DNA of 13,049 nt from DATCVR01 sp036566745 (GTDB lineage Bacteria; Actinomycetota; Actinomycetes; Jiangellales; Jiangellaceae), in assembly GCA_036566745.1 (NCBI GenBank), contig DATCVR010000364.1, forward strand, positions 1-13,049, given 5' to 3'. Below the pieces are notes generated by a model that saw only the letters and a program-made list of their open reading frames with translations, was not told the DNA's origin and did no database searches. Below are positions 6,860-12,777 of this stretch, piece after piece. The position numbers and the translations under genes are program-made. Within the stretch, counting starts at the first letter, position 1; the number at the start of each line of letters is the position of its first letter.

Positions 6860-6878
6860 GCGGCGCTCGGCACGCCGC
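6860..6878 (+). terminator. Weak hairpin after the multicopper oxidase operon
   Basis: GCGGCG (6860-6865) and CGCCGC (6873-6878) form a six-base stem with a seven-base loop, eleven bases after the oxidase stop. It is followed by a T/C-rich stretch. A terminator role is plausible but weak. Confidence 0.3.
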
Positions 6879-6964
6879 TTCAGGAGTCTTCTCGTCTCGA
6901 TGTCGATCCTCACGTCATCCGATCGACGCGTGGGTACAAGGTCCGACACCGAGGAGGAGTCATC

Positions 6965-7747
6965 ATGCTGGAGAACAAGAACGCGATCATCTACGGCGGC
7001 GGCGGATCGATCGGCGCGGCTGTCGCCCGCAGGTTCGCCCGCGAAGGCGCGACGGTCTTCCTTGCCGGACGCACCAAGAAGACCCTGGACGCGGTGGCCC
7101 GCGACATCACCGCGTCGGGAGGCTCGGCCGAGGTCGCCGTGGTCGACGTCCTCGACGAGAAGGCCGTCGACGACCACGCCCGCGCCGTGGTCGCCCAGGC
7201 CGGCAGCATTGACATCTCGCTCAACCTCGCGAGCCGCGGCGACGTTCAGGGCATCCCGCTGGTCGAGATGACCACGGCCGACTTCGTCCGGCCGATCACC
7301 GCGGGCATCACCGCCACGTTCGTCACCGCGCGCGCCGCGGCCCGCCAGATGATCGGGCAGGGCTCGGGCGTGATCCTGGTGCTGGACAGCGGATCGGCCG
7401 GCGGAAGCCCGATGATGGGTGGCACCGGCTCGGCCGACGGGGCCACGGACACGTTCGTGCGCAACCTGGCCACCGAGATCGGGCCCCACGGGGTGCGGGT
7501 GGCCGGCGTCTATGCGGCCGGCATCCCCGAGACGCTCACCTCCGAGAAGCTGTCCGCGGTCAACAGCGACCTGGCCATGGACGACGCCGCGCTCCAGGGA
7601 CTCCTGGCGAGCCTCGCCGAGATGAGGATCCTGCGCCGCTCGCCCAGCCTCGCCGAGATCGCCGAGACGCTGCTCTTCCTGGCCTCCGACCGCGGCGGCG
7701 CCGTCACCGGCTCGTTCGTGAACGCGACGGGCATGTCGGTGCGGTAG
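6965..7747 (+). CDS. Short-chain dehydrogenase/reductase-like protein lacking the YxxxK active site
   Basis: This 260-residue Rossmann-fold protein has the SDR layout: a nucleotide-binding loop YGGGGSIGAA (10-19), VVDVLD (59-64) for the adenine contact, and NLASRG (87-92) in place of NNAG. VLDSGSA at 139-145 provides the active-site serine, and GPHGVRVAGVYAAGI follows. Where YxxxK should stand it reads TGSADGA (154-160), with threonine and aspartate aligned to Tyr and Lys. Classical hydride transfer is therefore doubtful. The end FLASDRGGAVTGSFVNATG is SDR-typical. GGAGGAG lies five bases upstream. A -10-like TACAAG is at 6935-6940 with no clear -35. It may be a pseudoenzyme, an atypical SDR or a nucleotide-binding partner; the substrate is unknown. 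Confidence 0.88.
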   Translation: MLENKNAIIYGGGGSIGAAVARRFAREGATVFLAGRTKKTLDAVARDITASGGSAEVAVVDVLDEKAVDDHARAVVAQAGSIDISLNLASRGDVQGIPLVEMTTADFVRPITAGITATFVTARAAARQMIGQGSGVILVLDSGSAGGSPMMGGTGSADGATDTFVRNLATEIGPHGVRVAGVYAAGIPETLTSEKLSAVNSDLAMDDAALQGLLASLAEMRILRRSPSLAEIAETLLFLASDRGGAVTGSFVNATGMSVR

Positions 7748-7779
7748 GCGCACACCAGGTGAGGTCGGCCGGCCCCGCG

Positions 7780-8199
7780 TCAGGCGACGCAGAACTCGTT
7801 GCCCTCGGGGTCGGCCATCATCACGTGGTGGTCCTGGAACACGTGCAGGGTGCTCGCTCCGGCGGCGGTCAGCCGGGCGACCTCGGCGGTGATCCGGGAC
7901 CATCGCTCGGCGGTGGTGCCGTTGCCTCCCACCCGGAGGTCGAGGTGGAGGCGGTTCTTCGCGGTCTTCGGCTCGGGGACGGGAAGGATGGACAGCCGTG
8001 GGCCGATCCCCGCCGGATCGCGGAGCCACGCGCCGTCGCCGTCGTCGTCCTCGGGCAGGTCGTACTGCCGGAGCCACTCCTCGCGGGTCGTGAACGGCGC
8101 GGGCGGCGGCTCGTCCTCGTATCCCAGCGCCAGCTTCCAGAACCCCGCCAGCGTCGCGGCGTCGGCACAGTCGAGGGTCAGGTCGAACGTGATCGCCAT
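7780..8199 (-). CDS. VOC superfamily (glyoxalase-like domain) protein
   Basis: This 139-residue protein has two beta-alpha-beta-beta-beta modules of the vicinal-oxygen-chelate fold, best matching the Glyoxalase_6 type. Landmarks are FDLTLDCADAATLAGFW at the start, RLHLDLRV with His85 opening the second module, and HHVMMADPEGNEFCVA at the end with Glu135. Members include glyoxalase, bleomycin-resistance-like and dioxygenase proteins. The actual role cannot be read here. GGGGGAG stands five bases before the ATG. It is convergent with the SDR-like gene 32 bases away and follows the DUF3558-like lipoprotein on the same strand after a 61-base gap containing a hairpin. Confidence 0.88.
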   Translation of the reverse strand: MAITFDLTLDCADAATLAGFWKLALGYEDEPPPAPFTTREEWLRQYDLPEDDDGDGAWLRDPAGIGPRLSILPVPEPKTAKNRLHLDLRVGGNGTTAERWSRITAEVARLTAAGASTLHVFQDHHVMMADPEGNEFCVA

Positions 8200-8212
8200 C
8201 CGGTCTCCCCCG

Positions 8213-8237
8213 GTCGTCGCGCTCCGCTGCCGACGAC
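8213..8237 (-). terminator. Hairpin between lipoprotein and VOC genes
   Basis: GTCGTCG and CGACGAC are perfect seven-base arms with an 11-base loop, in the 61-base gap downstream of the lipoprotein stop. There is no T-run. It could be a terminator or an mRNA stability element. Confidence 0.35.
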
Positions 8238-8260
8238 GGTACGCGGCGAGCGGCGTCGCG

Positions 8261-8806
8261 TCAGCCGCCCAGGGCGGCGATCACGTCCTCAGCGGCCGGG
8301 TAGCCGGTGTCGCACGGCTCGCCGGGCGTCTCGTCGGTGAAGCCGAGGTCCTCGACCAGCACCTGGAGTCGGGTCTCGCCCACGTCGAAGATGAGCTGGC
8401 AGGTCATCTCCGAGTCGTACTCGACGGCCGCCTCGTGCCCCGCGATCTCGGTCAGCTCGTCGTAGAAGTTGGTCAGATCTCCGGCGCCGGCGTCGTCGAC
8501 GAGGACGATCAGCCGGCGGGGCTTGTCCTCGCCGAAGACGCAGGCGTTGGAGTAGTACACCCATTCCTTGGCCACGCCGTCGGCGGCCGAGAGGTTGGCC
8601 GCGGCCAGCGTCTCGTCGCTGACCAGAGTGCACAGGTCGACGTCTGCGATGTCGACCGGCTCGGCGTCGTTCCCACCGCCGGAGTCGGTGGTCTCGCTCC
8701 CGCCGTCGCCGGACGTGGGTGCGGTCGAGTCGTCGCCGCACGCCGTCAGCGCGAGCAGGACGAGCGGGAGTGCGACGAGCGCCTGGACCAGCCGTGTCGA
8801 CCTCAT
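8261..8806 (-). CDS. Putative DUF3558-like secreted lipoprotein
   Basis: This protein is 181 residues from the ATG at 8806. A basic start MRSTR, a hydrophobic core and the lipobox LTAC predict lipidation at Cys23. A Gly/Ser/Asp/Thr-rich linker (24-50) follows, then a globular domain with DLCTLVSDETLAAANLS, NACVF, MTCQL and EPCDTG. The four later cysteines (59, 89, 136, 165) probably form disulfides outside the membrane. The DLCTLVSDE and NACVF pattern resembles DUF3558 (mycobacterial Lpp-type proteins), whose role is unknown. A longer frame upstream to 9124 is not credible because it crosses the divergent gene. There is no Shine-Dalgarno, and a -10-like TACCAT eight bases before the ATG suggests a leaderless mRNA. 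Confidence 0.85.
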   Translation of the reverse strand: MRSTRLVQALVALPLVLLALTACGDDSTAPTSGDGGSETTDSGGGNDAEPVDIADVDLCTLVSDETLAAANLSAADGVAKEWVYYSNACVFGEDKPRRLIVLVDDAGAGDLTNFYDELTEIAGHEAAVEYDSEMTCQLIFDVGETRLQVLVEDLGFTDETPGEPCDTGYPAAEDVIAALGG

Positions 8807-8813
8807 GGGCGCG

Positions 8814-8819
8814 GATGGT
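8814..8819 (-). promoter_or_regulatory. -10-like element of the lipoprotein gene, possibly leaderless
   Basis: The minus strand reads TACCAT seven bases before the ATG. A transcript starting about seven bases downstream would begin at or beside the start codon. This agrees with the absence of a ribosome binding site. No clear -35 is seen. Confidence 0.3.
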
Positions 8820-8883
8820 ACCGAAGGGCGATCGCGGCGAGGTAGCCGCGACCCGGACGGCGGAGGGACACCGGGTAAACGAC

Positions 8884-8912
8884 TGGACCGGACGACCGCG
8901 GCGGGCTCTACT
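8884..8912 (+). promoter_or_regulatory. Putative promoter of the YkgJ-like/pentapeptide gene
   Basis: TGGACC and TCTACT are separated by 17 bases, each matching its consensus hexamer at four positions. They lie about 50 bases before the ATG at 8963, in the 156-base divergent gap. Confidence 0.35.
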
Positions 8913-8962
8913 CGTACCAACCCACCCGGACCGCCGGAGACGTCGACGAAGGTGCTGGACAG

Positions 8963-9844
8963 ATGCCCGAGGACCCACGCAGCAGCCTCCACGCCGACTG
9001 CGCGAACTGCTTCGGGCTGTGCTGTGTCGCCCTGCCGTTCTCGGCCTCGGCCGACTTCGCGATCGACAAGGCCGCGGGCGAACCGTGCCGAAACCTGCAC
9101 ACGGACTTCCGCTGCGGCATCCACGCCCGGCTGCGGCAGGAGGGGTTCTCCGGCTGCACCGTGTACGACTGCTTCGGCGCCGGGCAGAAGACCTCACAGG
9201 GCACGTTCGACGGACAGGATTGGCGCGGGCACCCGCAGACGGCGCGGCAGATGTTCGAGGTGTTCCCGATCATGCGGCAGCTCTACGAGTTGCTCTGGTA
9301 CCTGACCGAGGCGCTGACCCTCCCACCCGCCGCCCCGCTCCACGCCGAGATCCGCGAGGCGCTGGAGAGCACCGAACGGCTCACCCTCGGCGAAGCGGAC
9401 TCCTTCGCCGACCTCGACGTGGCGGCGCACCGACGCGACGTCAACGTCCTGCTGTTGCGCACGAGCGAGCTGGTGCGCGCCGCATCGCCGGGCCGCTCCG
9501 CATCGCGGGGCCGCTCCGCATCGCGGGGCCGCTCCGCGCCGCCGGGTGGCACGAGAGATCGCCGGGGCGCCGACCTGATGGGGGCGAACCTCCGGGGCGC
9601 CGACCTGAGAGCCGCCGACCTTCGCGGCGCCTACCTCATCGCGGCCGACCTGACGGGTGCCGATCTGCGCGGAGCGGACCTCATCGGCGCCGACCTCCGC
9701 GATGCCGACCTCACCGGCGCCGACCTCACCGGATGCATCTTCCTCACCCAGCCGCAGCTCAGCGCGGCACGAGGCGACGCCTCGACCAGGGTGCCGCCAT
9801 CGCTCACCCGCCCAGTCCACTGGACGGAGCGTCGCTCGGCCTGA
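8963..9844 (+). CDS. YkgJ-like cysteine-cluster protein fused to pentapeptide repeats
   Basis: This 293-residue protein has three parts. Residues 10-75 carry eight cysteines (13, 16, 20, 21, 42, 51, 65, 70) in the order DCANCFGLCC, PCRNL, RCGIH, GCTVYDCFG, closely following the CxxCxxxCC and C-L-C-IH layout of YkgJ zinc/iron-binding proteins. Residues 85-170 are helical. A low-complexity (GRSASR)n linker leads to about twelve pentapeptide repeats (204-262), A(D/N)LxG units that fold into a right-handed quadrilateral beta-helix. The tail includes FLTQPQLSAARGDASTRVPPSLTRP, a common end of actinobacterial pentapeptide proteins. There is no signal peptide, so it is probably cytoplasmic. Function unknown. 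Metal binding is likely. Gyrase mimicry, as in MfpA/Qnr, is possible but not shown. Confidence 0.88.
   Translation: MPEDPRSSLHADCANCFGLCCVALPFSASADFAIDKAAGEPCRNLHTDFRCGIHARLRQEGFSGCTVYDCFGAGQKTSQGTFDGQDWRGHPQTARQMFEVFPIMRQLYELLWYLTEALTLPPAAPLHAEIREALESTERLTLGEADSFADLDVAAHRRDVNVLLLRTSELVRAASPGRSASRGRSASRGRSAPPGGTRDRRGADLMGANLRGADLRAADLRGAYLIAADLTGADLRGADLIGADLRDADLTGADLTGCIFLTQPQLSAARGDASTRVPPSLTRPVHWTERRSA
9490..9543. repeat. 18-bp tandem repeat encoding a GRSASR linker
   Basis: Two perfect copies of an 18-base unit (9490-9507 and 9508-9525) are followed by a third copy diverging in its last third (9526-9543). The repeat stays in frame and makes the Arg/Ser-rich hinge between the helical part and the pentapeptide domain. 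It may vary in copy number between strains. Confidence 0.8.
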
Positions 9845-9914
9845 GCGAACCGGCGAGCGAGCGCCCTGGACGTCAGGTGGGCATCGCTCTCGTCACCGCG
9901 TGGCCATGAGACAG

Positions 9915-9943
9915 TTGCCTAACGGAAACATTTTTGCCAAACG
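9915..9943. repeat. Direct repeat upstream of the trpA-like promoter
   Basis: TTGCCTAACG (9915-9924) and TTGCCAAACG (9934-9943) match at nine of ten bases and start 19 bases apart. The second ends seven bases before the -35 element. The stretch 9905-9965 is clearly more AT-rich than its surroundings. The position suits an activator or repressor binding in tandem. The rest of the gene-free gap 9845-9914 shows nothing recognisable. Confidence 0.4.
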
Positions 9944-9950
9944 ATCACCG

Positions 9951-9979
9951 TTGACGACAATGATGAACGCTCCTAGCGT
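9951..9979 (+). promoter_or_regulatory. Promoter of the trpA-like gene
   Basis: TTGACG (9951-9956) is followed after exactly 17 bases by TAGCGT (9974-9979), a good housekeeping-type actinobacterial promoter. Transcription would start near 9986, about 25 bases before the GTG start. Confidence 0.6.
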
Positions 9980-10011
9980 CGTCTCGACCTCTGGGTGACT
10001 GGGAGTTGCAT

Positions 10012-10824
10012 GTGAATCGCTTGGTGCGGCGCCTCCGCTGGAGCCGAGCCGGACATCGGCTGTTCCTCGTGGCCTACCTGCCGGCCGGGTACCCGACAGG
10101 CGCGGAGTTCACCGCCTCGGTCCGGGCCTCGTTCGACGCCGGCGCCGACGCGATGGAGATCTCCCTCCCCAACCCACCGCTCGCCGTGGACGGCCCCCTC
10201 ATCCAGGAAGCTGCCGGAGTGGGCGCCCGGCACGTCGACGGCCCCGCCGACGCCCTGCGTCGCGCAGCGGCTGGCCGGGTCCATGACTCGCAGGCGATCA
10301 TCGCCCTGGCCTACCGGCACGCCTTCGACCAGCTGGGCGGCGACGCCCTGATCGCCACCTGCGTCGACGCCGGCGCCGACGCGATCCTGCTGCCGGAACA
10401 CTCCATGGCCGAACAGCTCGAGTTCGCCCACCGAGCGCGCGCGGCAGGGCTTGAGCAGGTGCTGTTCCTGTATCTGGAAGAGGACCTGCCACGGCTGTCG
10501 GCCAGTGGACTCGAGGATCCGGTGATCTACCTCCAGTCGGCGGACCTGCGGACCGGCGGGCAGTTCGATCCGGCCAAGGCGACGGAACGGCTCGGTGAGC
10601 TCCGTGCCGCCCTCCAGGGACGCGACGCCTTCGTGCTCGTCGGCTTCGGGATCCGCGGACGCGACGCCGTCTCCAGCTTGCGGAGCACCACGGCCGACGG
10701 GGTCATCGTGGGGACTGCCGTGGTCGCGGCCGCACGAGAGGGAGCGAGCGCGGTGGGCACGCTGGTCGAGCACATCCAGGCCGTCCTGCCCAAACGGGTC
10801 GAGACGGTGGAGGCCCACGGCTGA
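10012..10824 (+). CDS. Orphan tryptophan synthase alpha chain-like protein (TrpA-like)
   Basis: This 270-residue TIM-barrel protein has the TrpA layout and almost the same numbering as the Salmonella enzyme. Catalytic Glu49 lies in AMEISLP and Asp60 in VDGPLIQ. The phosphate-site glycines are kept in GFGI (G213) and IVGTA (G234). TrpA cleaves indole-3-glycerol phosphate to indole and glyceraldehyde-3-phosphate. Differences are notable: the PFSDP loop is NPPLA, the usual DLP motif is LLPEH, and S235 is T235. No trpB is adjacent. It may be a tryptophan synthase subunit displaced from the operon, or an indole-releasing lyase like plant BX1. The start is GTG 10012, six bases after GGGAG (10001-10005). 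A TTG at 10006 is an alternative without proper spacing. Confidence 0.8.
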   Translation: MNRLVRRLRWSRAGHRLFLVAYLPAGYPTGAEFTASVRASFDAGADAMEISLPNPPLAVDGPLIQEAAGVGARHVDGPADALRRAAAGRVHDSQAIIALAYRHAFDQLGGDALIATCVDAGADAILLPEHSMAEQLEFAHRARAAGLEQVLFLYLEEDLPRLSASGLEDPVIYLQSADLRTGGQFDPAKATERLGELRAALQGRDAFVLVGFGIRGRDAVSSLRSTTADGVIVGTAVVAAAREGASAVGTLVEHIQAVLPKRVETVEAHG

Positions 10825-10832
10825 CGACCGGG

Positions 10833-10845
10833 GCCCGAGACGGGC
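10833..10845. terminator. Short hairpin between convergent trpA-like and SDR genes
   Basis: GCCCG-AGA-CGGGC forms a perfect five-pair stem with a three-base loop, in the 28-base gap between two convergent stops. It may serve both strands. There is no T-tract. Confidence 0.35.
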
Positions 10846-10852
10846 ACGCCCC

Positions 10853-11635
10853 TCAGGTCCGGAGGTACGACGCTCCGTTCAGGTCCAGGATCGCACCGGA
10901 GGTCCAGATCGAGTCCGGCGAAGCGAGCCAGACGACCGCTGCAGCGATCTCCTCCGGGCGCGCGACCCGGCCGAATGGGCTCTGCGCGTTGATGAGCTCG
11001 CCCTCTGGCCCCGCGAGCCGGGACGCGACCCGCGGCGTGGCGGTGAAACCGGGCGCGACCGACGCGACGACGATCGAGTACGGGGCGAGGGCGACCGCCA
11101 GCGATTGGCCGAGGGCATGGAGGGCAGCCTTGCTGGCGCCGTAAGCCACGTGGTCGGGTTCGCCCTTGAACGCCCCGCGCGAGCCGACGTTGACGATGTG
11201 TCCCCCGGCGCCACGGTCGATCAGATGCCTCGCCACCCGGTGTGTGACGTCGGCGGCACCGATGACGTTGACGGCCATCGTCTGACGCCAGATGTCGTGC
11301 CACGCGTCGTAGGGGGTGGTGGCGACCGGCTGGCGCAGGTTGACCGCGGCATTGTTGACCAGAACGTCGACCCCGCCCAGCGTGCGTACGGCGCCGTCCA
11401 CCAGCTCTGCGGCCGACGCAGGGTCGGCGATGTCGGCCTGGAGGAGGGCGTGTCCCGCTCCGGCCAGCGACGCGAGGGTCTCGGATGCCTCGTCCGAGGA
11501 GGACGAGTAGTGGACCGCGACCTGGTCGCCGGCGGCCGCGAACGCCCGGGCGATGGCCGCGCCGATTCCCCGGCTGGCTCCGGTCACCAGAACACGCCGG
11601 GCTCGCCGACCGGCCGGGTCGATGGGTTCGGTCAC
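10853..11635 (-). CDS. Classical short-chain dehydrogenase/reductase (SDR)
   Basis: This 260-residue NAD(P)H-dependent oxidoreductase has an intact active site. The Rossmann loop is TGASRGIG (18-25), then NNAAV (95-99), catalytic Ser152 in VNVGSRG, and Tyr165/Lys169 in YGASK. The end ASPDSIWTSGAILDLNGA is the usual FabG-like substrate/tetramer region. Overall it resembles FabG-type 3-oxoacyl reductases and sugar or alcohol dehydrogenases; the substrate is unknown. I chose GTG 11635 because the conserved SDR core begins soon after. GTG 11695 would add 20 non-conserved residues. Neither start has a strong ribosome binding site. It lies 63 bases downstream of the SAM hydrolase gene on the same strand, possibly co-transcribed. 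Confidence 0.9.
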   Translation of the reverse strand: MTEPIDPAGRRARRVLVTGASRGIGAAIARAFAAAGDQVAVHYSSSSDEASETLASLAGAGHALLQADIADPASAAELVDGAVRTLGGVDVLVNNAAVNLRQPVATTPYDAWHDIWRQTMAVNVIGAADVTHRVARHLIDRGAGGHIVNVGSRGAFKGEPDHVAYGASKAALHALGQSLAVALAPYSIVVASVAPGFTATPRVASRLAGPEGELINAQSPFGRVARPEEIAAAVVWLASPDSIWTSGAILDLNGASYLRT

Positions 11636-11698
11636 GGCGGCATCGTAGTCACGTCGTCGCAGTCCTGAGTCGGCGCGCAGCGGCTCCTGGTGCACGCG

Positions 11699-12508
11699 TC
11701 AGGGCACGACGATCTCCACTCGTTGCCCGATCCGAACGGGATACTGCTCGACGAAGGCCGCCAGATTCTTCGCGACCTCGACTCGCCCGTAGTCGTCCCG
11801 GAGAATCAGGCACTCGCCCTCGGCCACGTCGGCGAAGGTACGACCGACCGGGAGCACCACGTCGACGCCGTCCGGCAGACGCAGCGTGACGGTGTCGCCG
11901 TCGGACAGGCCGAGCCGGTCCCACTGCTCGTGCAGGATGTTCAGGTGGAGCGACCCGAACCGATTGATCTGAATGACGGTCGCGGTCACCACACCGGCGT
12001 TCACCGTCGCCTCGTCGTACGGCGGCGGGGCCAGGGTCTCCAGCGTGATCGACGGCCCGAACTGCGACATCGGCACCCCGTTGGCCAGATGGGCTGCCGC
12101 CGGAACGAAGATGTCGCGACCGTGAAAGATCGGTGAGACCGGCAGTCTCATGTACTCGGGATTGGTGATCTCGTGAGCTCGACGGATCCCGCCGAGAATT
12201 CGGCTGGCGGGCATCAGCACGCCGTTGTCGGGGCCGATGAGATGGTCGCCGCGGCCTACCTCGCAGATGATGGCTCTGCGGTCGGTCCCGACGCCCGGAT
12301 CGCAGACGCACACATGGCTTCCGACCGGCAGGTAGCGCGCTGTCTCCAGAGTGCGTGCCGCGGCCAGCGTGTCGTACGCCGGAAGCCCGTGCATGAGATG
12401 GATGACCTTGGCCTGGGGCGCTATGGCGAACGCCGTGCCCTCCAAGAGCCCGACACTCTGCGTCTGCACGCCGAAGTCCGTGGTCAAGCTGATGAGTCCG
12501 GGTGCCAT
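11699..12508 (-). CDS. SAM hydroxide adenosyltransferase (SAM hydrolase, DUF62 family)
   Basis: This 269-residue enzyme uses water to split S-adenosylmethionine into adenosine and methionine. It belongs to the family of the fluorinase and chlorinase. The N-terminal domain starts ISLTTDFG. The DUF62 catalytic triad is present with correct spacing: Asp70 and Arg77 in DPGVGTDRR, and His129 in FHGRDIF, matching D68, R75 and H127 of the archaeal enzyme. GPDNGVL (92-98) is also conserved. In the C-terminal domain the usual FGN motif is RFGSLHLN, with Ser for Asn. The fluorinase insertion is not evident, so halide use is unlikely. ATG 12508 has GGAG eight bases upstream. The biological role of the family is poorly understood; SAM level control is inferred. 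Confidence 0.92.
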   Translation of the reverse strand: MAPGLISLTTDFGVQTQSVGLLEGTAFAIAPQAKVIHLMHGLPAYDTLAAARTLETARYLPVGSHVCVCDPGVGTDRRAIICEVGRGDHLIGPDNGVLMPASRILGGIRRAHEITNPEYMRLPVSPIFHGRDIFVPAAAHLANGVPMSQFGPSITLETLAPPPYDEATVNAGVVTATVIQINRFGSLHLNILHEQWDRLGLSDGDTVTLRLPDGVDVVLPVGRTFADVAEGECLILRDDYGRVEVAKNLAAFVEQYPVRIGQRVEIVVP

Positions 12509-12548
12509 TCGCTCGTCTCCATGCTCGTGATCGTCAGCGGAGCCGCGC

Positions 12549-12565
12549 CCACGCTACATGCGTGG
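12549..12565. promoter_or_regulatory. Inverted repeat over the probable -10 of the SAM hydrolase gene
   Basis: CCACGC and GCGTGG are perfect six-base arms around five bases. On the minus strand the site contains TAGCGT (12556-12551), a good -10 form about 43 bases before the ATG. No strong -35 precedes it. An operator overlapping the -10 would allow repression. Confidence 0.4.
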
Positions 12566-12582
12566 TGATCAAACACGTTTCG

Positions 12583-12611
12583 TTGGCACGAGCCGTGGAC
12601 GGCGATAGTCT
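12583..12611 (+). promoter_or_regulatory. Promoter of the DUF4287-type gene
   Basis: TTGGCA (12583-12588) and TAGTCT (12606-12611) are separated by exactly 17 bases. Transcription would start near 12618, giving a leader of about 160 bases before the ATG at 12778. Confidence 0.6.
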
Positions 12612-12661
12612 GACCAGTGGCGCCATCCCGCGCCCAACCTCCGATCCCGGCGCTCACGCCG

Positions 12662-12708
12662 CCGGCATCCAGCGGAGGCAAAGGGGGCTCGAGCCCTCGG
12701 GATGCCGG
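12662..12708 (+). ncRNA. Structured 5' leader element upstream of the DUF4287-type gene
   Basis: CCGGCATCC (12662-12670) and GGATGCCGG (12700-12708) form a perfect nine-pair stem. It encloses a second hairpin at 12683-12698, six pairs with a TCGA loop built on GGGCTCGAGCCC. The 12-base bulge on the 5' side, GGAGGCAAA-containing, is unpaired. Further short hairpins lie at 12648-12661 and near 12717-12731. The gene-free stretch 12509-12777 thus holds two divergent promoters and this leader, and no gene. It does not match any riboswitch class I can recall with confidence. Confidence 0.45.
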
Positions 12709-12777
12709 TTGGTGTGTCCTTTCCGGCGGACGTGGCGAGCGTGAGTCGCGGCGGGCCGCCCGTGGGAGGAACACCAG

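Noticed and set aside
5116..6873. Minus-strand open frame of 585 codons opposite the multicopper oxidase
   Set aside because: It is antisense to a gene with all copper motifs intact, is rich in Val/Ala/Arg/Gly with no recognisable domain, and has the character of a high-GC mirror frame.
6650..8077. Minus-strand open frame of 475 codons across the oxidase end, the SDR-like gene and the VOC gene
   Set aside because: It crosses three well-supported genes and the intergenic control region, and shows no domain.
9490..9640. Clustered short repeats that could suggest a CRISPR array
   Set aside because: The repeats are head-to-tail without unique spacers, stay in frame and encode the GRSASR linker and pentapeptide units.
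8719..9909. Plus-strand open frame of 396 codons overlapping the YkgJ-like/pentapeptide gene
   Set aside because: Wrong frame relative to the cysteine cluster and the A(D/N)LxG repeats; Arg-rich composition typical of a shifted frame.
9914..9929. GlnR-like half site (GTTGC-N6-GAAAC) upstream of the trpA-like gene
   Set aside because: Only one degenerate half is present; the second GTnAC-N6-GAAAC half expected for a GlnR box is missing.
10595..11668. Plus-strand open frame of 357 codons opposite the classical SDR
   Set aside because: It overlaps the SDR with intact TGASRGIG and YGASK motifs and begins inside the TrpA-like gene.
11699..12508. Fluorinase or chlorinase rather than SAM hydrolase
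   Set aside because: The Asp70-Arg77-His129 set matches the hydroxide-adding family and no fluorinase-type insertion is evident.
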